Assembly: GCF_900103715.1 (NCBI RefSeq)
Contig: NZ_FNHL01000001.1
Location: forward strand, 1,035,295-1,099,294
Length of the DNA stretch: 64,000 bases
Direction: 5' to 3'
Origin: Halogranum gelatinilyticum
GTDB lineage: Archaea > Halobacteriota > Halobacteria > Halobacteriales > Haloferacaceae
Under the pieces are notes generated by a model. That model made no database searches. It saw nothing but the letters and a program-made list of their open reading frames with translations, and was not told the DNA's origin. Shown piece after piece: positions 1 through 7,808 of this stretch (the stretch's first letter is position 1; every line of letters starts with the position of its first letter). The translations under genes were made by a program, and so were the position numbers.

Positions 1-26
1 CGTAGAGGGCTGCGGCCGCCCCGCTC

Positions 27-356
27 CTACTCGACTTTGAACACGGCTTCCTCGATGCCCTCGTTGCGACACTCCGGGCAGCGCGAGGGGTAGTTCACCG
101 GGTCGTCGAAGGCACTGAACCCGCAGTTGCGACACTCCGGCGGGGCGACGAGGAACTGCTCGTCGGTGCCGTCGAGCGACTTGGCGATGTGTTGGAGGTG
201 ACCGTAGACCGACGACCGCGGGACGCCCACGGTTTCCGAGAGCGTGCTCGCCGTCGCCGGACTGTCGCGGAGTTGGTCGGTGATACGTTGTCGCGTCGTC
301 GTGGCGTCCATCACCGACGAGTAGTCGCCGGGGGCACAAACCGTTTCTCGTTTCAC
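27..356 (-). CDS. Predicted transcriptional regulator, HTH plus zinc ribbon
   Basis: A 109-residue protein with an N-terminal winged-helix region (about residues 20-60, containing SETVGVPRSSVYGHL, a typical recognition-helix pattern) followed by a C-terminal zinc ribbon with two CxxC knuckles (CRNC and CPEC). This order matches the archaeal family of HTH regulators fused to a Zn-ribbon (COG3357 type). It is expected to bind DNA in the cytoplasm; its targets cannot be told from sequence. It is divergent from the nucleotidyltransferase gene at 422, with 65 bases between them, so the two could share a control region. Confidence 0.8.
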   Translation of the reverse strand: MKRETVCAPGDYSSVMDATTTRQRITDQLRDSPATASTLSETVGVPRSSVYGHLQHIAKSLDGTDEQFLVAPPECRNCGFSAFDDPVNYPSRCPECRNEGIEEAVFKVE

Positions 357-421
357 TACTAAAATCCGACACGTCTGACAGAGGGGAAAGAACCATACCC
401 TGAGGGCGAAATCAAGCAGAC

Positions 422-1399
422 ATGAAAGCCGTAGTGCTGGCAGGCGGCTACGCGACCCGACTGTGGCCGATCACGAAGGACCGTCCGAAGATGCTCCTCC
501 CGGTTGGTGAGGACACCGTCATCGATATCATCTTCGAGGACCTCGAGGAGGACGACCGCGTCGACGAAGTGTTCGTGAGTACCAACGAGGCCTTCGCCGG
601 GGAGTTCGAGGAGTATCTCGCGGAGAGCGGCTTCGAGAAGCCGACGCTTTCGGTCGAGGAGACCCGCGCCGAAGACGAGAAGTTCGGCGTCGTCGGGGCC
701 ATCGAAGAGCTCATTGAGCGCGAGGGTGTCGACGACGACCTCGTCGTCGTTGCCGGTGACAACCTCCTGAGCTTCGAGATGTCGGAGTTCATCGACTACT
801 TCAAATCCAAGGGCACGCCCGCTATCGCCGCGTACGACGTCGGCTCCTACGACAAGGCGAAGTCCTACGGGCTGGTCGAACTCGACGGCGAACGCGTCGT
901 CGACTTCCAGGAGAAACCCGAGAACCCGAAGAGCACGCTCGTCTCCATCGCCTGCTACGCCTTCCGCCAGGAAGACCTCCCGAAATTCTCGGAGTATCTC
1001 GAAGACGGCAACAACCCCGACGAGCCGGGCTGGTTCATCCAGTGGCTCCAGGCCAACGAGGACGTCCACGCCTTCACCTTCGACGGCGCGTGGTTCGACA
1101 TCGGGACCCCGGACAGCTATCTCGACGCCATCGCCTGGAAACTCGGCGGGAAGAACTACATCAACGAGTCGGCCACCGTCGAGAACTCCGAACTCGGCGA
1201 GAACGTTCACATCATGGCCGGTGCGACAGTCACGGATTCGACGCTCGACGACACCGTCGTCTTCCCGAACACCACCATCGTCGACTCCGAGATCAAACGC
1301 TCCATCATCGACGAGAGCACCCGCATCGAGGGGCTGGAGTTCTCGGGCGCGCTCATCGGTGCACACACGCGAATCACTGACGACGTCGTCAACGGATAA
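422..1399 (+). CDS. Sugar-phosphate nucleotidyltransferase
   Basis: A 325-residue NDP-sugar pyrophosphorylase. The N-terminus carries the nucleotide-binding signature LAGGYATRLWP followed by the KPMLLPV-type motif (here RPKMLLPV), and a GDN motif (VVAGDNLLS) near residue 120. The C-terminal 80 residues read as left-handed beta-helix hexapeptides (ATVENSELGENVHIMAGATV). Such enzymes make NDP-sugars from sugar 1-phosphate and NTP, for surface glycan or N-glycan synthesis. The exact sugar and base are not determined by these motifs; the family includes haloarchaeal AglF. No glycosylation genes lie next to it here. Confidence 0.85.
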   Translation: MKAVVLAGGYATRLWPITKDRPKMLLPVGEDTVIDIIFEDLEEDDRVDEVFVSTNEAFAGEFEEYLAESGFEKPTLSVEETRAEDEKFGVVGAIEELIEREGVDDDLVVVAGDNLLSFEMSEFIDYFKSKGTPAIAAYDVGSYDKAKSYGLVELDGERVVDFQEKPENPKSTLVSIACYAFRQEDLPKFSEYLEDGNNPDEPGWFIQWLQANEDVHAFTFDGAWFDIGTPDSYLDAIAWKLGGKNYINESATVENSELGENVHIMAGATVTDSTLDDTVVFPNTTIVDSEIKRSIIDESTRIEGLEFSGALIGAHTRITDDVVNG

Positions 1400-1467
1400 C
1401 CACCCCTCGACGCACTCTTTTGCCGAAGCTCACTCCACCAGCCGTGCGTCAGTAATGCCTCGCCCAA

Positions 1468-2178
1468 TTAGGCTAGCCGAGCGTCGGTAATCCGAATCCG
1501 ACCGCGCGTCCCGTCCCACTCGGTGTCGTATTCGAGTTCGATACGGCGTTCCATGTGCGGCCCGTCGACGACGAACGTCTCGAACTCGCCGCCCTCGCCG
1601 AGGATGTGGACGCCGTACTTGTCGTTCAGTTCCTCCAGTTCTTCGAGCGCGTCCTCGTCGAGCGTTCGGCCAAGCCACGACTCGTCCAGTCCGCCAGCGG
1701 CGACCTGGATGATCTTGATCTCGAAGCCGGCGTCGAGCATCGCGTCGGCGAGTTCGCGGGGGTCTTCCTGCCACAGGGGCGCGAAGAGGTCGATGCCGAG
1801 GCGGTCGCACATATCCTGGATTCTGTGGGTCTGGAACTCGCTCTCGACGGCTCCGGCGGTGACGCCGACGAGGTCGAGTTCACCCTGGAGGGCTTCGAGC
1901 GCGGCTTCGAGCGGTTCGAGTTCGGCGTCGCCCTGCGCGCCGGAGTCCTCGGCAGCGTGGGCCTCGAAGTCCTCGGGTTCGACCTCGACGAGTTCGATAC
2001 CGACGCTCTCGGCGACGAGTCTCGCCAGCCGCGTCTCGGGGACGTGGTACATATACGAGTCGCCCTCGGGGTGGACCGTGAGGAGTCGCGAGACGTTCAG
2101 CCCCTCCTCGAGCGCGCGGTAGAGTGCCCACGAGGAGTCCTTGCCGCCGGAGAAGAGACTTACCCAGTCGTCAGTCAT
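1468..2178 (-). CDS. dph6: Diphthine--ammonia ligase (Dph6-type PP-loop ATPase)
   Basis: A 236-residue adenine-nucleotide alpha-hydrolase of the PP-loop class. The P-loop SGGKDSSWAL lies at residues 9-18, and the later GEGGEFETFV block is characteristic of the Dph6/MJ0570 family. The family carries out the last step of diphthamide synthesis on elongation factor 2 (ATP-dependent amidation of diphthine). Length fits the single-domain archaeal form. It stands alone, with its own gap on each side, and faces the sugar nucleotidyltransferase gene tail to tail. Confidence 0.85.
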   Translation of the reverse strand: MTDDWVSLFSGGKDSSWALYRALEEGLNVSRLLTVHPEGDSYMYHVPETRLARLVAESVGIELVEVEPEDFEAHAAEDSGAQGDAELEPLEAALEALQGELDLVGVTAGAVESEFQTHRIQDMCDRLGIDLFAPLWQEDPRELADAMLDAGFEIKIIQVAAGGLDESWLGRTLDEDALEELEELNDKYGVHILGEGGEFETFVVDGPHMERRIELEYDTEWDGTRGRIRITDARLA

Positions 2179-2303
2179 TGGCTCCGAGTAGGCGGCGACC
2201 CGGTTAAACAGTCTACGGTTGTCGCTGGCGGCTCAAACACTTGCAAACCGGTGTGTGGGGTGTGGCTGTCCGTTGCGGTGCGGTCTGTCGCCAGTGTGTC
2301 GTA

Positions 2304-2455
2304 CCGCGCCGAGCGGAGCGAGGCGCGGAGCGGGTTTTTTGACCCAGAGGGAGACGCTTCGCGTCTCCCAAGCCTTCGCGGTGGAACCGCGAAGAGAGCT
2401 TTTTTCGCCGGGTTGAGCGCGCCGCAGGCGCGCGATGCCCGGCACTGAAAAAAGG
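2304..2455. repeat. Array of four short hairpins with T-runs
   Basis: Four inverted repeats sit in a 282-base gap. Stem 1 is CCGCGCC/GGCGCGG (2304-2310, 2322-2328), followed by T6 at 2335-2340. Stem 2 is a perfect 9-bp stem with a TTC loop (2349-2369). Stem 3 is a perfect 9-bp stem with a GGA loop (2374-2394), followed by T6 at 2400-2405. Stem 4 is two-tier: GCCGGG/CCCGGC outside and GCGCGCC/GGCGCGC inside with a GCA loop (2407-2443). An A-run at 2448-2454 is a T-run on the minus strand, just past the stop of the gene at 2461. A terminator cluster or an intergenic repeat element are both possible. Confidence 0.6.
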
Positions 2456-2460
2456 TCGAG

Positions 2461-3411
2461 TTACATATAGCCGAGGTCGCGCAGCTGCGACATCAGGTTC
2501 TCCTTGTCCTGTGCGCGGCCCTCGCGTTCGGTCGTGTTGTCGAGGTCCTGCAGCCACGCCGGGCGGTCGTCGCTCTTGCCCGACCCCGATTCGGTTCCGA
2601 GCGAGCGGAAGCCCTCGAAATACTTCGGCGAGACCGGGAGGTCTTGCGCGGTGACGCCCTCAGGAAGGTCGTCAGCACTCTCGGGGACGTGGCCGACCGG
2701 GTAGTCCTCGACGGTGTCGGGGACGATGAACTGCCAGAAGGTGTCCCAGATGTCGCCCTCGTCGAACTGGAGGATGGAGTGGACGCGGTCGTGCGGGGGA
2801 TACTTCTCCGAGTCGTGCCGCGGGCTGAAGAACGTCTCCGTCGCACGCGACTCCTGTTCATCCCAGCGCACGCCCGAGAAGATGCCGTCGAAGCCGTGGT
2901 CGTCGATGACCTGGTTCAGTACGACGGTCTTCAGCAGGTGGTTGCCTTCGAAGGAGTCGGCGTCGAGGACGAACTCGTCGCCCTCGTAGCCGAGGCGGGC
3001 CAGCTCCCGGCGGTTCGTCTCGTTCAGGTCCGCGACGGCGACCGAGTCACCGGGAGCGATGTCCAGGTCCTCGAAGTCCTGGTTTTTCGCCCAGATCAGG
3101 TCGAGATCCCACTCGTCGGTCCAGTGGTGGACGAACGCCTCGACTTCGTCGAAGTGCTCGAAGTGGTCGAGGAAGACGACTGGGGGGACGTCGAAGCCGT
3201 GTTCGCGGGCGACCTCGCGGACGACGTAGAGGACGACCGTCGAGTCCTTGCCGCCGGTCCACATGACTGCCGGCTTGCGGTACTGCTGGAGGGCGGTGAG
3301 TGTGACCTCGGCGGCCTTCTCGACTTTGTCGGCGAGTGAGGGGTAGTCGGCGGCGGTCTGGCTCTGGCCGTCGGTGTAGTCGAGGTCGAGGTAGTCGGGG
3401 AAGGATGTCAT
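2461..3411 (-). CDS. PAPS reductase-like PP-loop protein (copy 1)
   Basis: A 316-residue member of the phosphoadenosine phosphosulfate reductase / ATP sulfurylase small subunit fold. The PP-loop is WTGGKDST at residues 51-58. Other conserved blocks are FLDHFEHFDE, GVRWDEQ and FFSPRHD. These proteins activate or reduce sulfate adducts, or act in sulfur transfer; the exact reaction cannot be decided here. The next gene (3525-4496) is a close paralog with the same N- and C-terminal signatures (FPDYL and RAQDKE), so the pair is a tandem duplication. A 113-base gap separates them. Confidence 0.75.
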   Translation of the reverse strand: MTSFPDYLDLDYTDGQSQTAADYPSLADKVEKAAEVTLTALQQYRKPAVMWTGGKDSTVVLYVVREVAREHGFDVPPVVFLDHFEHFDEVEAFVHHWTDEWDLDLIWAKNQDFEDLDIAPGDSVAVADLNETNRRELARLGYEGDEFVLDADSFEGNHLLKTVVLNQVIDDHGFDGIFSGVRWDEQESRATETFFSPRHDSEKYPPHDRVHSILQFDEGDIWDTFWQFIVPDTVEDYPVGHVPESADDLPEGVTAQDLPVSPKYFEGFRSLGTESGSGKSDDRPAWLQDLDNTTEREGRAQDKENLMSQLRDLGYM

Positions 3412-3524
3412 ATCCCCTACAACGTCGGCAGAGACTATCTGTGTATCTGTGACGACTGCGAGCGAGTGCCACGGCTGGCGGTGGTGAAAACAAAGACGCG
3501 AGAAGTGGTGTTACGCGGCCGACT

Positions 3525-4496
3525 TCACATGTAACCGAGGTCGCGCAGCCGCTCCATCAGGTCCTCTTTGTCCTGGGCGCGGCCGGCGCGTTCGGTCGTG
3601 TTGTCGAGGTCCTGGAGCCACGCGGGCTTGGACTCGGCTTTGTCGGTCGAGATCTCGCTACCCAGCGAGCGGAAGCCCTCGAAGTACTTCGGGCTGACCG
3701 GGATGTCCTCGTGGGTGAGACCGTTCGGCAGGTCGTCGTAGTCCTGCGGGACGTAGCCCTCGTCGGGGTACTCCTCGACGGTCTCGGGGACCACGAAGTG
3801 CCAGAAGGCTTCCCAGACGTCGGCCTCCTTGAACTGCAGGATTGGCTGAATGCGGTCGTGCGGGGGGTAGATGTCGGGGTCGTGGCGCGGGCTGAAGAAC
3901 GTCTCGTCGGCGCGAGCCTCCTGCTCGTCCCAGCGGATGCCGGAGATGATGCCGTCGATGTCGTGGTTCTCCAGCGTGTCGTTGAGTGCGACCGTCTTCA
4001 GCAGGTGGTTGCCGACGTAGGTGTCCAGCAGGAACGGGAAGGAGTCCTCCTCGTACTCGAGGATGTTGCGGACGTGGTGCTGGTTGTGCTCCGAGAGGTC
4101 CTCGATCGGGATGTCGTCGCCGGGTTCGAGGCCGTTCTCGTCGACGTAGTCACCGACGTCGGTGTTGCGGGCCCAGACGACTTCCAGGTCCCACTCGTCG
4201 GCCCAGTGGCGGACGAAGTCCATCAGCTCGTCGAAGTGCTGGAAGTGGTCGATGAAGACCGTCGGCGGCAGTTCGAGGTCGTAGCGCTCGGCGACCTCCT
4301 TCACGAAGTAGAGCGTGAGCGTGGAGTCCTTGCCACCGGTCCACATCACGGCAGGGTTCTCGTACTCTTCGAGGCCCTGCTTCGTCACTTCGATGGCCTT
4401 CTCGAGTTTGTGGTTGATGCTCGGATAGTCTTCGGGCGTCTCGCCCTCGCCGTCGGTGTAGTCGACGTTGAGGTAGTCTGGGAAGTTCTCGGGCAT
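3525..4496 (-). CDS. PAPS reductase-like PP-loop protein (copy 2)
   Basis: A 323-residue paralog of the gene at 2461. The PP-loop is WTGGKDST at residues 52-59, with FIDHFQHFDE, GIRWDEQEARA and FFSPRHDPD downstream. It differs from copy 1 by small insertions, such as an extra segment after ARNTD near residue 110, and by a more acidic linker. Both copies keep the nucleotide-binding residues, so both are probably active. AT-rich promoter-like sequence (GATATAATTAGC) lies 9-20 bases upstream of the start. Sulfate or sulfonate activation is the likely area of function, by family only. Confidence 0.75.
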   Translation of the reverse strand: MPENFPDYLNVDYTDGEGETPEDYPSINHKLEKAIEVTKQGLEEYENPAVMWTGGKDSTLTLYFVKEVAERYDLELPPTVFIDHFQHFDELMDFVRHWADEWDLEVVWARNTDVGDYVDENGLEPGDDIPIEDLSEHNQHHVRNILEYEEDSFPFLLDTYVGNHLLKTVALNDTLENHDIDGIISGIRWDEQEARADETFFSPRHDPDIYPPHDRIQPILQFKEADVWEAFWHFVVPETVEEYPDEGYVPQDYDDLPNGLTHEDIPVSPKYFEGFRSLGSEISTDKAESKPAWLQDLDNTTERAGRAQDKEDLMERLRDLGYM

Positions 4497-4659
4497 CGTG
4501 TAATGAGATATAATTAGCAGTGTAAAGTGCTTTTTGCCCGAGGAGCCGAGTGGTGAACGTTACCACGGAGAGATAGTGGCAAATCCCCGCGTTCAGGTCG
4601 TCGTCCCGGCGAGACGCGCCGTGACGCTCAGAAACCGATCCCTGTCGGTCGCTGCTGGG

Positions 4660-5226
4660 TCAGTCGCTGATGAACTTGTTGTCGCGCCAGTTGACGCCGT
4701 TGCCGTCCTTCGAGCTCTTCGAGGGCGTCTCGACGACCTCGATGCTCGCGGGTCGGTCGTCGCCCTCGACGATGCGGGTCGCTTCGAGGTCGCCGTCGGT
4801 CTCGGTGATGGCGGTCAGCGTGCCCTTCTCGGCCTTGCGAGCGATGTCGCGCAGGACGAGGAACATCGGATACTGGAGCGCGGTGTTCTGGAGTACGGTC
4901 TCGCGGTCGCCCTTGAAGCAGGCGAACTCGACCAGTTCCGAGGGGATCTCCTCTTCTTCTTCTCCCCACTGCGGGCCGCCCGGCCGCGGCGGCTCCTCCT
5001 CGTAGACGCGTGTCTCCGTGACACTCGCTTTGAGCTGTGCCGTAGGGGTGTACTTGCTGAGGCTCTCGTCGGCCGCTACCGCTTTGATGATGAGTGTATT
5101 GTTCCTCCTCGTGATGTCGATGTCCGCAATCTCCGCTGGGAGCGCGGGGTCGTTCTCGAAGTAATCCTCTACGTCTTCGAGTGGCAGTTCGAGTGTCGAA
5201 TGGAGTCGGTATACGCGGCCTGACAT
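4660..5226 (-). CDS. Conserved haloarchaeal protein of unknown function
   Basis: A 188-residue soluble, acidic protein. The N-terminus (GRVYRLHSTLELPLEDVEDYF) looks like the start of a small alpha-beta domain. The middle has a Pro/Glu-rich linker (residues 77-95), and then a helical segment contains FACFKGDRETVLQNTALQYPMFLVLRDIA. I see no transmembrane segment, signal peptide or known catalytic motif. From memory it resembles a haloarchaeal DUF family (possibly DUF7110), which I could not verify. It is monocistronic by spacing: about 160 bases from the gene downstream. Confidence 0.65.
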   Translation of the reverse strand: MSGRVYRLHSTLELPLEDVEDYFENDPALPAEIADIDITRRNNTLIIKAVAADESLSKYTPTAQLKASVTETRVYEEEPPRPGGPQWGEEEEEIPSELVEFACFKGDRETVLQNTALQYPMFLVLRDIARKAEKGTLTAITETDGDLEATRIVEGDDRPASIEVVETPSKSSKDGNGVNWRDNKFISD

Positions 5227-5350
5227 GGGTTACTGTAAGTGGATTGATTGCATCGCCCGCAACGCTAATCCAACTGCACCTACCGACTCGTAAGCACCGT
5301 AGACATATAGGACCTACTCTTTCATTCGCCGCAAACCGAAAAAACGAGAA

Positions 5351-5695
5351 TCAGTTACCGGCAAGCGTCTCCGACAGTTCGCCCCGCTCGTCGAGTTCTT
5401 CGAGGATGTCGCTGCCGCCGACGAACTCGCCCTCGACGTAGGTCTGCGGGATGGTCTCCCAGCCGCTGTGGCCCTCCAGTGCCGAGCGGTAGCTGTCGAG
5501 TGCCGGGAGGACGTCGACCGTCTCGAACTCCTCTTCGTACTGGCTGATGAGTTCGACTGCCTTCATCGAGTAGCCACACTGCGGCATCAGGCGGTTGCCC
5601 TTCATGAACAGCACGACGCGGTTGTTCTCGATGGTCTCGTCGACGCGCTCTTGGACTTCTTCGGGACTGAGTTCGCTTCCGGGTTGGAAGGTCAT
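5351..5695 (-). CDS. Monothiol glutaredoxin family protein
   Basis: A 114-residue glutaredoxin starting at MTFQPG; the longer open frame upstream is not needed because the family begins here. The active site is CGYS (in MPQCGYSMKA), the single-cysteine type of Grx4/GrxD proteins. The cis-proline and thiol-binding segments (TIPQTYVEGEFVGGSDIL) are conserved. In other organisms this class binds and transfers Fe-S clusters using glutathione. Haloarchaea generally use gamma-glutamylcysteine instead, so the cofactor here is uncertain. A 22-base tandem repeat lies just upstream (5730-5773). Confidence 0.85.
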   Translation of the reverse strand: MTFQPGSELSPEEVQERVDETIENNRVVLFMKGNRLMPQCGYSMKAVELISQYEEEFETVDVLPALDSYRSALEGHSGWETIPQTYVEGEFVGGSDILEELDERGELSETLAGN

Positions 5696-5729
5696 GGACG
5701 GTTGTAGGTGACCCGCATGGAAAGGAGTT

Positions 5730-5773
5730 GCGTCACTTGACGGTCGGTGTCGCGTCACTTGACGGTCGATATC
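5730..5773. repeat. Two-copy 22-base tandem direct repeat
   Basis: Two adjacent 22-base units (5730-5751 and 5752-5773) share the core GCGTCACTTGACGGTCG and differ at only two positions near the end. They lie 35-78 bases upstream of the glutaredoxin start on the minus strand, in a position where an upstream activating sequence or operator could sit. No coding function is evident. Confidence 0.6.
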
Positions 5774-5851
5774 GCGCCCCGTCCCACGGGCAACGGGCGA
5801 CGTCGGAGGGTCGCACGCGGCGACGTCAACGTCGAGGAGAGAGCCGCTCGG

Positions 5852-6499
5852 TTACTCCTCGGAGCCGACGCGGACGACGTTGATGAGCGAGTAGACCGGG
5901 ACGCCGTCGACCTGGTCGACACCCTGTTTGTCGACGAGGACGGCGCAGGCGACGGGGTTGCCGCCCTCTTCGCGGACCGCCTCGATGGTCTCTCTCATCG
6001 TCGTCCCGCTCGTGATGGTGTCGTCGACGATGTAGCAGTCGCGGTTGCGGATCTGCGCGAAGTTCCGCGAGAAGCTGCCGCCGAGTTTCTCGATGTCGCC
6101 CTCGTCCCACTGGTGCTTGCGGGGCGCGTACGCGCCGAGGTCGGTGTCGAGTTCGCGCGACACGACCGTCGCCAGCGGGACGCCCGCCTTCTCGATGCCG
6201 ACGGTGAGGTCGACCTCGTCGCCCTCCTTCGAGAGCAGATCGGCCATCGCCTGCCCGGCGTAGGTCAGCCGCACGCTGTCGCGGCCGAGCGCGCTCCAGT
6301 CGACGTGGATGTCGTGGGGACCGCCCGTGGGTTTCGCCGATTCGGGCGTCGTCGCCGGTTCGCTCGCTGCACCGCTGCGCTCGACAAGCCAACTGGCCGT
6401 CTCACGGGAGACGTTCAGTTCGTCCGCAATCTCACCCTTCGAGAGGCCACGCTCGGCCAACTCGGCCGCGCTGGCGATGAGGTCGTCAACGTTCTTCAT
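5852..6499 (-). CDS. gfcR: Transcriptional regulator GfcR (HTH plus PRTase-like domain)
   Basis: A 215-residue protein with an N-terminal helix-turn-helix (residues 1-45, SKGEIADELNVSRETASWLV) and an orotate-phosphoribosyltransferase-like domain. The PRPP-binding loop is DDTITSGTT. This fusion is the haloarchaeal GfcR (formerly PyrE2-like), shown in Haloferax to control glucose and fructose breakdown. The gene overlaps the 3' end of the glucose dehydrogenase gene by 14 bases, so the two are co-transcribed. That fits a regulator placed with a target gene of the semiphosphorylative Entner-Doudoroff pathway. The retained PRPP loop suggests a phosphate-sugar ligand. Confidence 0.9.
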   Translation of the reverse strand: MKNVDDLIASAAELAERGLSKGEIADELNVSRETASWLVERSGAASEPATTPESAKPTGGPHDIHVDWSALGRDSVRLTYAGQAMADLLSKEGDEVDLTVGIEKAGVPLATVVSRELDTDLGAYAPRKHQWDEGDIEKLGGSFSRNFAQIRNRDCYIVDDTITSGTTMRETIEAVREEGGNPVACAVLVDKQGVDQVDGVPVYSLINVVRVGSEE

Positions 6500-7562
6500 A
6501 TTCGCTGAATTGGACGGCGGTTTTTATAATGGTGTCCCCATCCTCGAACGCCCGTTCGAACTCGTCGAGACCGTAGACGCCGGTGACGAGATCGTCGAGG
6601 AACCACTCGGGCAGTGTCGTCAGCGTGCGCGAGGCGGCCTCGAAGTGCCGGACGTTGGAGTTGACGCTGCCGACCATCGCCTTGTTGTGCAGCACCATCT
6701 CCTCGTGGAAGCTGCCGCCGTCGACCTCGAACTCCCACGAACTCGGGACGCCGAGCAGCGCGGCGACGCCGTTGGGTGCGAGCGCGTGGACCGACTGGAA
6801 GACGTGCTTCGGGAAGCCCGTCGCCTCGTAGATGAAGTCTATCGCTTCGTGCACGTCCGGCACCTCGTCGACCGGCGTCTTTCGGGAGTCGACGTACGTC
6901 GCACCCAGCTCCTCGATGATGTCGACCGTCGGGTCCGGTCGGTCGCGGCGACCGAGACAGTAGAGCCGCTCGTAGTCCTCGTCCTCGTCGAGCATGGCCA
7001 GCGTCAGGAGCCCCAGGCTGCCGTTGCCGAGGACCATCGCCGACTCGGGGTCCCAGGTGAACGTCGACCGGGAGGCCTCCGCGAGTTCGATGGCCTTCTC
7101 CGTGATGGAGACGGGTTCGACGAGGAAGCCGATCTCGGCCTGCGACGGCGGGATACGGACGAGGTCCTCCGCGGGGCTGGTGAAATACTCGGCCATGAAG
7201 CCGTGGGCACCGACGATGCCGCGCTCGTGGTACTCGCCCGCGGGGGCCATGTCGGCCTCGCCGCGTTCGAAGTAGTCGTTGGTGCCGTTCGGCGGCCGCC
7301 GGACGGTCGGGACGACGACCTCGCCCTCGCGGAGGTCGGTGCCGTTCGGGTCCTCGACGACGCCGACGGCCTCGTGGCCCAGCACGAGATGGTCTTCACC
7401 CTCGGGGAAGCCGCCGTGGCCGCCACTCATGACCTCGTGGTCGGTGCCGTCGACGCCGACGCGGAGCGTCCGGACGAGTGCCTCGCCCGCCTGTGGCTCC
7501 GGAATCGGTTTGTCGACGACCACCGGTGTGGTCTCTCCGTCACGAACTGCGATCGCTTTCAT
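6486..7562 (-). CDS. gdh: Glucose 1-dehydrogenase, zinc-dependent MDR family
   Basis: A 358-residue medium-chain dehydrogenase, starting at MKAIAV; the nine extra codons of the longer frame lie outside the family. Zinc-site residues known from the Haloferax mediterranei enzyme are at the expected positions: Asp38, His63 and Glu64, the last two in LGHEAVG. The NAD(P)-binding glycine motif is GNGSLGLL. It oxidises glucose to gluconolactone as the first step of haloarchaeal glucose breakdown. It is first in an operon with gfcR. AT-rich promoter-like sequence lies at about 7588-7610. Confidence 0.9.
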   Translation of the reverse strand: MKAIAVRDGETTPVVVDKPIPEPQAGEALVRTLRVGVDGTDHEVMSGGHGGFPEGEDHLVLGHEAVGVVEDPNGTDLREGEVVVPTVRRPPNGTNDYFERGEADMAPAGEYHERGIVGAHGFMAEYFTSPAEDLVRIPPSQAEIGFLVEPVSITEKAIELAEASRSTFTWDPESAMVLGNGSLGLLTLAMLDEDEDYERLYCLGRRDRPDPTVDIIEELGATYVDSRKTPVDEVPDVHEAIDFIYEATGFPKHVFQSVHALAPNGVAALLGVPSSWEFEVDGGSFHEEMVLHNKAMVGSVNSNVRHFEAASRTLTTLPEWFLDDLVTGVYGLDEFERAFEDGDTIIKTAVQFSEYEER

Positions 7563-7808
7563 AGACGACCGTTCGAGACTCACCACCAAAACATTTATTC
7601 TATCTTGAGTAAAGTCTCTACCTGTCGGTGAGCACCTCGACGCGCATCCACCAGCCCAGGCGTGTCGGAATTCAGGTCATCTGCCAGCCAGCCCCTGTGT
7701 GCTCACCACACAGCCTCTCTACTTCCCCCGTGAGCGGTGTCGACGAGCTGTCCCACCGAACTACCGCGAACCGTAACCCCCAAGCCGCGTAGCGTGCACC
7801 CTCCGGAC
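7563..7808. other. Divergent intergenic region between gdh and rnp3
   Basis: 246 bases without a credible gene. On the gdh side there is an AT-rich stretch (around AAACATTTATTCTATC, 7588-7606) that could be the gdh promoter. On the other side I see no strong TATA element near the rnp3 start. The rest looks unstructured. Confidence 0.5.

Noticed and set aside
2300-2460. Insertion sequence end or rRNA-like structure in the hairpin array
   Set aside because: No transposase, no target duplication and no rRNA-like motif; kept only as a hairpin array.
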